Shown one piece after another: positions 13,730-22,600 of a DNA stretch of 64,000 nt. The notes beneath the pieces were generated by a model that worked only from the letters and a program-made list of their open reading frames with translations, was not told the origin of the DNA and ran no database searches. Numbering within the stretch: the first letter of the stretch is position 1; each line of letters begins with the position of its first letter. Source of the stretch: a virus; the IMG/VR virus record IMGVR_UViG_3300042455_000321, positions 27,068-91,067 of that record, one strand, 5' to 3'. Both the position numbers and the translations under genes were made by a program.

Positions 13730-15577
13730 ATGTATAAAGAATTAGTATTAAAATCACTTCACAATAGGAACACAATCGTTCCAATAAACGAAATTACCTA
13801 TGAGCCTAGAGACTACGAAGCCTATCAAAGTCTTTTTCAATATAGTGCAGATATCCACGAGTACGTTCACCTACAAGGTGGTGTTAGTGGATTCAATGGG
13901 AAACTTTACACCAATAGCATATACCTGGACATCGACAATGCCACTAATGGCGCTGAAGCACGGAATAGCTTAATCAAACTTATCCGTTACCTTAACTCTG
14001 AATACAAAATCCACCCTGATGATTTAAAGATATACTTTAGTGGCAACAAGGGTTACCACGTAGAGATACCAGAAATTATGTTAGGGGAGATTAAAGGTTC
14101 AGAGGTACTTAACCAATTCGTTAAGGACTTCGTAATGAAGATTAAAGTAGGTAGCCAAGTAGCTGACATTGATACGGCTATCTATGATGCTACGCGTATC
14201 TTCAGATTGGTTAACTCTAAGAACATGAAGTCAGGGTTATTCAAGATACCAATAGGTTACGATGAGGTTATGGAACTTGGTGATACTGGCGTTAGAGAAT
14301 TGGCTAAAGTACCACGCACCGATTGGAAACTATCTAAGACCTACAACCCTAAGTTCAATCAAAAGTTAGCTGACCTATGGGAGTCAGTTGCTCAACGTGA
14401 TGCTGTTGTAGATTTAGGCGTAGAGAATATGGATAGCTTCTTTGCCCCTGCAACAGAAGGTGGACGTAATACCAAATACTTTGCTCAAGCGACTATGTTG
14501 TTGGAGAAAGGTTTATATCCTGATGCTGTGTACCAAATCGTACAGAACGCTAATCAATTATCTGGCAACCCTATCCCTGATGCAGAGATGCAGTTGATTA
14601 TGCGTCATGCCCAAGAGAAGCTAAGACGTAAAGGCTCAAGCAAGAAGGCTATGTTCAAACCACTTAGTGATTTATTACCTGAATGGGAACAAGAACAACT
14701 TGATGAGACCAACCCTATATGGACAGGGTTCAAGCGTATTGACGAGGATATGAAAGGAAAGCTTCGTGGTAAGCTAATCGTTGTAGCAGGTTACGCAGGT
14801 TCTAAGAAGTCTTTATTCTGTCAGCAAGTATTGTTACAGAACATTAGAGAAGGCAAGCAAGTAGGTCTATATAGTTCTATGGAGATGAGTTCATCTACCG
14901 TATTAGACAGAACTATATCCCAATCATTTAATAATAAAGATTACCAAGGCTCGGTTAGTGAGGCAGTAAGAAAAGCTTACCAAGCAGAGAAACAAGCAGC
15001 ACGCGAGTTCATTCAGAAGAACATTGTAGAGATGTATGGTAGTCGCCTTATGGTATCTTCCGATGGCTCTATGGATAGTAGCCATTACCGACAAGCATTG
15101 ATAGATACTCGTGAGCGTTTAGGTCGTGTAGACTTATTGGTAGTTGATGGGTTGTCTATGATGAATGGTGGTGAGAGCGAATTAGCAGCAGCAAACAAAC
15201 ATACCAAGGAACTTAAGGAGTTAGCTATTGAGTTCAACATAGCTGTCTTTCTTATCGTTCATGCGTCAAGAGGTGAGGCGTTAGATGCTCGTGACTTGCG
15301 CAATAAGATTAGAGGTAGCGAGAAAGTAATTGACAATAGTGATTGTGCTATTTATTTATCCCAAATTGTAGACCAAGAGAAGACATTAGATAACTTGACA
15401 GAGTATAGTAAAGACCAAGGTTATATTAGATGCTACAATAAGCGTGGGTCTGGTAACTATACCAATGTGGTATATGACTTTGACCAAAAGACTTTGCTTA
15501 TGACAGAGAGCGATACCGACCCAAGGACTGTAGAGGTTAAGGGAAAGAAAGGTAGTAGTGATGATGGGTGGTTATAG
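13730..15577 (+). CDS. Primase-helicase fusion: AEP-type primase plus DnaB-like helicase
   Basis: 615 aa. Residues 1-240 look like an archaeo-eukaryotic primase: catalytic YLDID (65-69), the SGNKGYHVEIP motif (104-114) and YDATRIFRLVNSKN (152-165). Residues 330-590 are a RecA-fold DnaB-type helicase: Walker A GYAGSKKS (354-361), YSSMEMSSS (381-389) as in DnaB motif 1a, Walker B LLVVDGLSMM (469-478), then the VHASRG region. It would unwind the fork and lay primers as one polypeptide, like T7 gp4 but with an unrelated primase. The P-loop has Lys where Gly normally precedes the catalytic Lys. No DNA polymerase gene is visible nearby, so the host enzyme may be used. Confidence 0.85.
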   Translation: MYKELVLKSLHNRNTIVPINEITYEPRDYEAYQSLFQYSADIHEYVHLQGGVSGFNGKLYTNSIYLDIDNATNGAEARNSLIKLIRYLNSEYKIHPDDLKIYFSGNKGYHVEIPEIMLGEIKGSEVLNQFVKDFVMKIKVGSQVADIDTAIYDATRIFRLVNSKNMKSGLFKIPIGYDEVMELGDTGVRELAKVPRTDWKLSKTYNPKFNQKLADLWESVAQRDAVVDLGVENMDSFFAPATEGGRNTKYFAQATMLLEKGLYPDAVYQIVQNANQLSGNPIPDAEMQLIMRHAQEKLRRKGSSKKAMFKPLSDLLPEWEQEQLDETNPIWTGFKRIDEDMKGKLRGKLIVVAGYAGSKKSLFCQQVLLQNIREGKQVGLYSSMEMSSSTVLDRTISQSFNNKDYQGSVSEAVRKAYQAEKQAAREFIQKNIVEMYGSRLMVSSDGSMDSSHYRQALIDTRERLGRVDLLVVDGLSMMNGGESELAAANKHTKELKELAIEFNIAVFLIVHASRGEALDARDLRNKIRGSEKVIDNSDCAIYLSQIVDQEKTLDNLTEYSKDQGYIRCYNKRGSGNYTNVVYDFDQKTLLMTESDTDPRTVEVKGKKGSSDDGWL

Positions 15578-15618
15578 TGCATGAAATTTTCCAAAAATAA
15601 ATCACAAGATATTAACAT

Positions 15619-15846
15619 ATGAAACAACAAACAGCAGTAGAATACTTATTTGAAAAGCTTTGGGAAGAACCAAAGGATAAGCTAACTTGGCACACTATAT
15701 TAGAGAAGGCTAAAGAGAAAGAAAAGGAACAGCATAATGAGACAGCAGAAGATTGGTGGCATAAAGCAGCAGCTTATATAATTTCAATAAGTGAGCCTAA
15801 AAATCAAAGCTTTGATAAATATTATGAAGAAAGATTTAATAATTAA
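15619..15846 (+). CDS. Small hypothetical phage protein
   Basis: 75 aa: TAVEYLFEKLWEE ... ILEKAKEKEKEQ, a short protein type frequent in Bacteroidetes phage replication regions, helical and charged. Role unknown. Confidence 0.6.
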   Translation: MKQQTAVEYLFEKLWEEPKDKLTWHTILEKAKEKEKEQHNETAEDWWHKAAAYIISISEPKNQSFDKYYEERFNN

Positions 15847-15848
15847 CT

Positions 15849-16097
15849 ATGTGGACACAGACAACAACTAACGACAACCTGGATATACAGGAGGACACTA
15901 TAGTCCAATCAGTAATTGAGCAATACTTCCAACGCTCTCAACTAGGTATTAAAAAATATAATACCACGCTTGATAGAAATGACTTATCTTTGCATGAGTG
16001 GTTGGAGCACCTTAAGCAAGAGCTGATGGACGCAACGCTGTATATACAAAAGCTACAAAAAGAAATTGATGATAGTGGAAAAGAAAAGAATCCATAA
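15849..16097 (+). CDS. Hypothetical protein
   Basis: 82 aa. The segment RSQLGIKKYNTTLDRNDLSLHEWLEHLKQELMD belongs to a small phage family with a conserved G-x-x-KY-xx-L and WL-xx-xxE-x-x-DA helix pair. Function unknown. It overlaps the RusA gene by 32 bases. Confidence 0.6.
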   Translation: MWTQTTTNDNLDIQEDTIVQSVIEQYFQRSQLGIKKYNTTLDRNDLSLHEWLEHLKQELMDATLYIQKLQKEIDDSGKEKNP

Positions 16098-16476
16098 AAT
16101 ATTCATTCACGAACTGCCAAACAAAGTTCAACAGTCTAAACGCAAGGTTGCGTACATTAGTTGGAACACGCTGTTCTCTAGTCCTCACCACACGGTCAGG
16201 ACTAAACTTGTTAATGAGATGAAAAAGATTATTGAACCCTATTTGGCTTCACTAGTTTTGCTTAACCCTCCTGTTGCAATCCACTTGAAGTATTACTGTA
16301 ACAGAACTGCATATGACATTGATAATAAGACCATTTGGTTTAAAATTATAATGGACGTATTGAAAGGTTGGAAGCTGGAAGATGACACCGTAAAGTTTGT
16401 CAAGTCGGTATCTATTGAAGCTATAGTCCACAAAAACAAAATTGACTCAATGGAAATAATAATAACTGAACTATAA
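16066..16476 (+). CDS. rusA: RusA-family Holliday junction resolvase
   Basis: 136 aa. RusA enzymes cut four-way junctions with paired aspartates. Seen: AYDIDNKTIWFKIIMDVLKGW, holding the D-x-DN-xx-K-xx-xD-xL core (about 83-103), and EDDTVKFV with the further aspartates. N-terminal HELPNKVQQSKRK matches the RusA start. ATG 16066 overlaps the previous gene; a later start would also keep the core. With two annealing systems upstream, branched DNA should be common in infection. Confidence 0.85.
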   Translation: MMIVEKKRIHKIFIHELPNKVQQSKRKVAYISWNTLFSSPHHTVRTKLVNEMKKIIEPYLASLVLLNPPVAIHLKYYCNRTAYDIDNKTIWFKIIMDVLKGWKLEDDTVKFVKSVSIEAIVHKNKIDSMEIIITEL

Positions 16477-16706
16477 TGGGAAAAGTATATATGGTAGATG
16501 TAGCTTGCGAGCTACCCAACAAGGAGAAAAAGACCTTTGAAAAGATGGTTATGGACGAAGAGCTATTAAATAGCGACCATAATAAAGCTAGGATTATAGC
16601 CCTAATCTATGAAAGAAAGTCTAAAAAGTACTTTGATAACTTCCATAAGGTTAAGATGAAAATAACCAAAATCAAGGAAATTAAGGGTATTTTAGAAGAC
16701 TTTTAA
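16476..16706 (+). CDS. Hypothetical protein
   Basis: 76 aa, basic and helical, sharing the TAATG junction with rusA. Not recognised. The next promoter motif overlaps its stop codon. Confidence 0.55.
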   Translation: MGKVYMVDVACELPNKEKKTFEKMVMDEELLNSDHNKARIIALIYERKSKKYFDNFHKVKMKITKIKEIKGILEDF

Positions 16707-16715
16707 ACGTATTAT
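16706..16715 (+). promoter_or_regulatory. Phage promoter motif AACGTATTAT
   Basis: TTAAACGTATTATATAAC, 19 bases before the ATG at 16734. The same extended string precedes the gene at 27820. It heads the operon of internal virion proteins. Confidence 0.75.
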
Positions 16716-16733
16716 ATAACATAATAACGAATT

Positions 16734-18374
16734 ATGGCATTTACTCCAGAACAAATAGCAAAAGCTTTTGCAGGTGCTCAAGGTGATATATATGAGGTCT
16801 TTCAACAAAGAGCTAACCAAGAAGCTAAGCAAACTCAATTAGAAAGAGCTTATGCTAAACAACAATTAGACGCTGAAAGAAAGGAAAGAGCTGAAAGAAA
16901 CGCAGCTTTAAATGATGTATTGACTGCTCAAAGAAACGCTAATTTAGCTACTGGTACTAAGTTAGATGAGTTGTATAACCAAAAAAGCATGGAGATATAC
17001 CAAGATGCTTTTAACGCAGAAAATGCTCAATTATATAAAGATAACTTACCTCTTTGGAAACAACAAGTTATCCCAAAACTTACAGCTTTAAAAAGCCAAG
17101 AAGAAAGTGTTGCATCTGGGTTAAAAAAAGTTGACGAGTATATTGCTAAAAAGAACCAAGAATTAGGAGGGGCTTTGAATGTTCCTGCTGTAAGAAATGC
17201 AATCATTGACGGGTTGGCATTTGACGCTAACAATAAAGTTACAGGTTCTTTAAATGCAGAAGATGCCACGTTAGATGCAATATTATCAGGTCACTATGAC
17301 TTTAAAAATAAAAAACCAATAGATAGTGGTGCTGACTCAGCTGAATATGCTGCTGACTTTTACGACCCTACTAGAACTGAAAACCTGGTTATTACTAAGT
17401 TTAAGCCAGATATGGTTCAACCTATCCCTGTAAAGTATAGACAAAATGGTATTCTTATGAATGATATTTATAAGATGCCTTCTTATTATAAAGTAGTTGA
17501 GGGACAGAAAGACCCTGTATTAGACGTTGTTTCTATTAAAGGTAAAGATGGTGGTGAATATACTGTTGCTTCTGAAAATATGAAACAATTACTAACCAAA
17601 GAACCTATTTCCAGAATGGCAATTCAACACCATGCAAGAATGTTGAAAGACACACCTGAAGGTCAAGAAGCTTTTACAAACTTAGACAAAAATCAATTTA
17701 ATGATTACGTTATAGCTGACTTTTCTAAAAAGCTACCTAAACCTTTCAAAGAAGAAACAAGAGTTGACCCTAATGATAAAGAGTTGTTTGATAGAATGAC
17801 AGCTAGAGCTAGAGGTGATAAAGAAGATAAAACAAAAGATAGCTTAGACTATTTGATGTCTTTATATGGTAAATCATACCCGCAAATAGGTAATTACCCT
17901 ACTCCAAGTAAAGCAAACTACTCAGAACAAAACCTACCTTCTGGGGTTGACATGGGTAAACTTCATGATATAACTTCTAAATCTGGTTCAGACTTATTAA
18001 AAGACGCAAGTAACATTTCTTTCAAAATATGGAAAGATGAAACTACTGGCCAAGATTACTTCTCAGTTGAAGAAACTAAAGGTGCTAACTCTGTACAAAC
18101 AGCATTATCTAAAGAAGCTGATAGAAAGGGTTGGAAGAAAGGACACTTCTATAAAGTTCCAAGTGTAGATTGGTATTTTAATTTCCCTTCTACAAGTGGC
18201 AGAACAGATACTAGAACAATGGAGAAAACAAGTAGAGATGTTAAAGCTGGTTCTACTGCCCCTGTTACTACAACAGCTGCAAGTGTTACTACTGCTGCAC
18301 CTTCTGGTGTAAACTGGGCAAAAAAACAAAAAGATGCTGAAGAAGCAAAAGCAAAAGCAAAAGTTAAAAAATAA
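16734..18374 (+). CDS. Internal/ejected virion protein candidate (546 aa)
   Basis: Not recognised by family. Residues 1-170 are alanine-, glutamine- and charge-rich and probably coiled coil (EAKQTQLERAYAKQQLDAERK); the middle is globular; the C-terminus is low complexity (APVTTTAASVTT, then EEAKAKAKAKVKK). It is the first gene behind a phage promoter motif in an operon with two giant proteins, which is how internal head or ejection proteins are arranged in short-tailed phages. That role is inferred from position and composition. Confidence 0.55.
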   Translation: MAFTPEQIAKAFAGAQGDIYEVFQQRANQEAKQTQLERAYAKQQLDAERKERAERNAALNDVLTAQRNANLATGTKLDELYNQKSMEIYQDAFNAENAQLYKDNLPLWKQQVIPKLTALKSQEESVASGLKKVDEYIAKKNQELGGALNVPAVRNAIIDGLAFDANNKVTGSLNAEDATLDAILSGHYDFKNKKPIDSGADSAEYAADFYDPTRTENLVITKFKPDMVQPIPVKYRQNGILMNDIYKMPSYYKVVEGQKDPVLDVVSIKGKDGGEYTVASENMKQLLTKEPISRMAIQHHARMLKDTPEGQEAFTNLDKNQFNDYVIADFSKKLPKPFKEETRVDPNDKELFDRMTARARGDKEDKTKDSLDYLMSLYGKSYPQIGNYPTPSKANYSEQNLPSGVDMGKLHDITSKSGSDLLKDASNISFKIWKDETTGQDYFSVEETKGANSVQTALSKEADRKGWKKGHFYKVPSVDWYFNFPSTSGRTDTRTMEKTSRDVKAGSTAPVTTTAASVTTAAPSGVNWAKKQKDAEEAKAKAKVKK

Positions 18375-18385
18375 AAATCACTTTA

Positions 18386-21300
18386 ATGCAAGATAAAATA
18401 GTTATTAATGGCGTTGTATTAAATGACGATGACCAAGATTTAATTAACCAAGCATATATTGACCAATATGGTAAGTTAGATTACGAGAGTCCTGATTTTA
18501 ACAATAGAATGGACGCTCTTGCAAAAGACTACATGGGTTGGAAGAAAGGCGAGTTAGATAAAAGTTCCTCTAAATTAATTAATTCATCTTGGACAGATTT
18601 AAAAACCCAAGCAAGCCCACAATACCATAATGCTTTAATGCATCTTTCTGGTATGCCTATATCTTCATTAAATCAACCTATAGAGTATACAGCACCAGAA
18701 GTTAAAGTTACTGCAGAGAAAAAGAAAAGATTTGTTGGTCCAGTTGAAGAGGTAGATTATAGCCCTCAAAGAGAGTTTAAATTTGAGCCTGAGATTGCAG
18801 AAGCCAATAAACAAGAACAATATGACCCATTTACCAAATACGCTGGTGATTTCTTAGTTAAAACAGCAGGTAAAGTTTGGCAAGGTATTGGTTCTTTTCT
18901 ATCTGATGTTGGTAGAGCAAAAGCTGAATTACAAAAAAATCAAGAGTCATTAGAAGACTACGATGTACAAGAAGCTGTTAGCAAGATAAACAAAGCAGAG
19001 AAAGGTATATTTACTAAGCCAGCAGAGAGAGTTAAGCAAGAGTTTATTAAAGACGTTGAACAAGTACCTATTATTGATGAGAAGACTGGTAGTGTTAGCC
19101 CTAAAGGTTTTGCTCAAGGCATAACAGGGATTGCATCTACTATTGCCCCATACACTATTCCTGTTGAGGGTATCGGTGCTTTAACTGCTGATATAGCTAC
19201 TAGCAAATTAGGAAGATGGGGTATTAATTTAACTAGCAATTTTATGAATCAGTTTCCTAAAGTATTCTACCTAACAAAAGGTGAGTCTTTAGAACAAGCT
19301 GATAAGATGGGGCTATCTGAAGAAGATGCTCATAAGTTTGCTACAGCTAATGGTTTGGCAACAACATTTGCCTTTTCTCTTCCTGGGTCTTTCCTTAATT
19401 TAAACCCATACAAGAATACATTATCTAAGTTTATACTTAACCCTAAGAACTTGTCTACAACTAGACAAATGTTAAATTTTGGTACAGGAGCTGCAATGAG
19501 TGGTACTTCAGGTGCATTAGCAACCGTAGGGGAGAAAGTAGCAAAAGACTTGTACGCTGAAAATAGAATACCTATGCAAGGTGATTTAGTAACTGCCAAG
19601 TTACCTAATAACCAAGTTGTAAAAGAAAAGATTACAGGCGTATTTGAAGATGGTACTTATAAAGTAGGTGATTTGGATATACCTTTTCAAGCTGCTGATA
19701 TACAATTAGAGCCAGAAGAGTACTTATCAAAAGAAGCAATGAAAGAGTATGGTAAAAGCTTCTTGTCTATGGCCGCACTCCATGGGTTAATGGATTATAA
19801 AGGTGCTGGTAGAATGTTCAAAAACAACAACAGTTACTATACAAATACTGTTGCTGATATGGCTTCTCCTAAGAACTTTGCCAATAGTGTAACGCAAATA
19901 TCAAGAGAGATAAATAGTGGAGTTGTATCGCCAGAACAAGGAAGAAAAGCAATTTCATTATTAAACAAAATACAACCATATGTTACAGATGCTATGGTAT
20001 CTATGGAAAACAACCCTAGATTTAATAAAAAGTATTTTGGTAACTATGTGTTTGCTTCAGCAGAAAGAGAAGACTTAATCAACAAAAGAAACCAAGCTGC
20101 TAAGCAAATGTCTACAAGCTTATCAGAAGGAGAAGAAGTTCAAGTAAGAGACAACAACGGAAAAGTTATTACAAGCAATGCTACTGTTGAGTCTATTAAT
20201 GAAGGACCTGATGGTAATATCCAATTTAAAGTATCTGGTATTGATGCACCTGTAAGTGCAGAGAACATTATACCTGTAAGAAATACAGAAGCTGCCGATA
20301 AGATGGAGGCAATTTCTAATCAAATAAATACTGTATCTCGAGATATTAAAAAGATACAAGATGGCAATGCATTTAGAGGTAGATTAGTTACTTCTAATGA
20401 AGTTGTACAAAAGGCTTCTGATGCTTCACCTGACGGAAGATTAAAACCTTTCCAAGTTAGGTCTATGGCTGAAATTCCATTAGGGTTTTTCTCCGAAGTT
20501 GCTAACCCATTAAGATTTGAAAACGACCCTATTGTTAAGAAACATATCAAAGATATAGAGTCTGGAAGTTTAAAGGTTACTGGAGAAGAAACAACAATGC
20601 CAATTGTTTTAGATGAGAATGGCAATATAATTGATGGCCGTAAGAGAGTTGCTCAAGCTATCGTTGAAGCAAGAAGAGGTAGATTAGGTAACGTAGATAA
20701 TTCTTTTGAAGTATTAAGACCTATTACATTTGCTGAAGCAGCTAAGAATGTATCGGATATGCATGACTCAGACCCTGAAGTGCAAAGACAATACTGGGAT
20801 AACATAAAAGTTCCTGGTACTCCTGAAGCTGCTACTCAATTAGGCGTAGAGGAAATACCTGTTGACATGAACATTAAACAGGCTACAAGTAAAGTATTCC
20901 AAGATACTAAAACAAAGATTGCTGATAACGATGAAGACGTTGATGCTACTGACGTATTAGATGGCAATGTAGAAGGTGCTTTTATTGATGAGGCTACTAA
21001 TACTACAGTAACAGCTGCTGAAAAGATTAAGACGTTTTTAGAATATTATAATACACTACCAGAGTCAGAGAAAGTAAAAGCTTTAAATGATTTTGTTAAA
21101 ACCCTAAACTCTACTGTAGATGCTAATGGCAGAAAGGTATATGGGAAGAACCCAGAGTTTGAAGCTTTTAAAGCTGCTGTAGACTTCTTGAGAAAAATGG
21201 GCGTACCTAAAGAAGATTTAGCTAGCGCACTTCATAATGGGTTATTACCTAGTTATAATGACCAAGGAAGAGTTGAAGGATACATTAATGGTGCATTAAA

Positions 21301-22084
21301 GATAATGGAAAGAAAAGGTATGTTAAAAGATGACGTTATTACCTTTGCTGACATTGAAACAAAAAGACAAGCTGAGGCAAAAGCAGCTGAAGAAAAAAAG
21401 TTAAGAGAAGAAAAAAGAAATAGCAATAAAGAAATGAAGCTTAACCAATTTGCTGAAAGAGTAGCAAGTAAAGGTAAGTTAGCATTTGCTAAAAATAAAG
21501 CTGAACAAGATTACTATAATAGAAACAAAGCAGAGATAGATAGAAGAGCAGAGATAGTAAAAGAAGCTAAGAAACAACAAGCAGAGAAAGAAGCTAGAAC
21601 TGAAGAAGGATTTGAAGTTGTAGGTCAAGTAGAAGGTAAACCTGTTGCTGCGGTAGAAGTTGTAGAAGAAGTTAAAACTGAAGAGCCACAAAAAGAAACT
21701 ATAGTTGGGGCTAACGTATTAGGTAAGGACGCTACAGGTGCAGAAGTAAAAGGCCAAGTAATAAATGAAATGGCTAATGGTGACTTGATAGTTAAGACTG
21801 ACTCAGGTAATGTAATTATTAAGAGTGGGGACATTTTAGAGATAGGTGGTAAAACAGCTATTATCCCTGATGAGATTACTGTTGCTACAGAAGAACAGCC
21901 ATTTGAATTTGAAAGTGATATGGAAGAGCAAACTACAGAAACTGAAGCAGCTAAACCAGAGTACACCCAGAAAGCTAAAGAAGCTGAGTTTACAAGACCA
22001 GAGAATATGAAAGACGTTAAAGACTTATTTGACCAACTACGTAGACTTAAGTTGCTTGAATCTAAAGGAAAAGATTGTTTATAA
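18386..22084 (+). CDS. Giant internal virion protein with ParB-like domain (1232 aa)
   Basis: Seen in order: charged N-terminus; hydrophobic, glycine-rich stretch around residues 245-300 (GITGIASTIAPYTIPVEGIG); two short beta modules with DGTYKVGDLDIPF and DGNIQFKVSGIDAPV patterns; a ParB/sulfiredoxin-like segment near 738-760 (MPIVLDENGNIIDGRKRVAQA), the nucleotide-binding motif of ParB-type domains; a lysine/glutamate-rich coiled region near 990-1080; and a third beta module near 1110-1160. Such multidomain 'polyvalent' proteins are injected with phage DNA and act early in the host. Operon position supports that; activity is unknown. Confidence 0.65.
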   Translation: MQDKIVINGVVLNDDDQDLINQAYIDQYGKLDYESPDFNNRMDALAKDYMGWKKGELDKSSSKLINSSWTDLKTQASPQYHNALMHLSGMPISSLNQPIEYTAPEVKVTAEKKKRFVGPVEEVDYSPQREFKFEPEIAEANKQEQYDPFTKYAGDFLVKTAGKVWQGIGSFLSDVGRAKAELQKNQESLEDYDVQEAVSKINKAEKGIFTKPAERVKQEFIKDVEQVPIIDEKTGSVSPKGFAQGITGIASTIAPYTIPVEGIGALTADIATSKLGRWGINLTSNFMNQFPKVFYLTKGESLEQADKMGLSEEDAHKFATANGLATTFAFSLPGSFLNLNPYKNTLSKFILNPKNLSTTRQMLNFGTGAAMSGTSGALATVGEKVAKDLYAENRIPMQGDLVTAKLPNNQVVKEKITGVFEDGTYKVGDLDIPFQAADIQLEPEEYLSKEAMKEYGKSFLSMAALHGLMDYKGAGRMFKNNNSYYTNTVADMASPKNFANSVTQISREINSGVVSPEQGRKAISLLNKIQPYVTDAMVSMENNPRFNKKYFGNYVFASAEREDLINKRNQAAKQMSTSLSEGEEVQVRDNNGKVITSNATVESINEGPDGNIQFKVSGIDAPVSAENIIPVRNTEAADKMEAISNQINTVSRDIKKIQDGNAFRGRLVTSNEVVQKASDASPDGRLKPFQVRSMAEIPLGFFSEVANPLRFENDPIVKKHIKDIESGSLKVTGEETTMPIVLDENGNIIDGRKRVAQAIVEARRGRLGNVDNSFEVLRPITFAEAAKNVSDMHDSDPEVQRQYWDNIKVPGTPEAATQLGVEEIPVDMNIKQATSKVFQDTKTKIADNDEDVDATDVLDGNVEGAFIDEATNTTVTAAEKIKTFLEYYNTLPESEKVKALNDFVKTLNSTVDANGRKVYGKNPEFEAFKAAVDFLRKMGVPKEDLASALHNGLLPSYNDQGRVEGYINGALKIMERKGMLKDDVITFADIETKRQAEAKAAEEKKLREEKRNSNKEMKLNQFAERVASKGKLAFAKNKAEQDYYNRNKAEIDRRAEIVKEAKKQQAEKEARTEEGFEVVGQVEGKPVAAVEVVEEVKTEEPQKETIVGANVLGKDATGAEVKGQVINEMANGDLIVKTDSGNVIIKSGDILEIGGKTAIIPDEITVATEEQPFEFESDMEEQTTETEAAKPEYTQKAKEAEFTRPENMKDVKDLFDQLRRLKLLESKGKDCL

Positions 22085-22099
22085 TAAAAACTATATAAA

Positions 22100-22600
22100 A
22101 TGATAAAACCAGTACAACTACCTAAAGAAGTAGTAGCAGAATTAACCCCAAGAATATGTGATGAACATAAAGCTTTTTATTTCTATAAAGCAGCAGCTAA
22201 CTGGTGTTTTGAGAAAGGATATATGAAAGCAGGAGCGTTCTTCCAACACGAGTCTAAAGAAGAATTAGAACACTCTGAGATACTTGAAAAGTTTATCCGT
22301 GATTGGAATGTTATCCCTGAATTAGATGCTATTGAGCAGCCTCCTTTGGAGTTTGATGGCTTAGTAGATATTCTTGAGCAAGCATACGAAATGGAGTATA
22401 AACTTTATGAAGATTACGAAGACTCTAGCAAAGCAGTCTTTAAAATTGGAGACCTATGCGCTTTTGATTTGTTACAACAGTTTAGGACAATTCAAAAAGA
22501 TAGCGTAGCTTTGTATAGCGATTTCTTAAATAAATTAGAATTGATAGACGCTACTGACAAATTCCAATTATTCTACTTCGAAAACAAACACTTTAAGTAA
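22100..22600 (+). CDS. Ferritin, bacterial FtnA type
   Basis: 166 aa, the normal length of bacterial non-haem ferritin, which oxidises Fe(II) and stores it in a 24-subunit shell. Aligned by eye to E. coli FtnA, the ferroxidase residues are all present: E22, E55 and H58 (in KEELEHSEIL), E99 (in AYEMEYKL) and Q132 (in FRTIQKDSV). The AANWC and FLNKLELI segments also match. Some extra metal (C-site) residues of FtnA differ. It sits between two giant virion proteins on the same strand, 15 bases after one and overlapping the start of the other (TAATGG), so it is co-transcribed with virion genes. Confidence 0.88.
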   Translation: MIKPVQLPKEVVAELTPRICDEHKAFYFYKAAANWCFEKGYMKAGAFFQHESKEELEHSEILEKFIRDWNVIPELDAIEQPPLEFDGLVDILEQAYEMEYKLYEDYEDSSKAVFKIGDLCAFDLLQQFRTIQKDSVALYSDFLNKLELIDATDKFQLFYFENKHFK

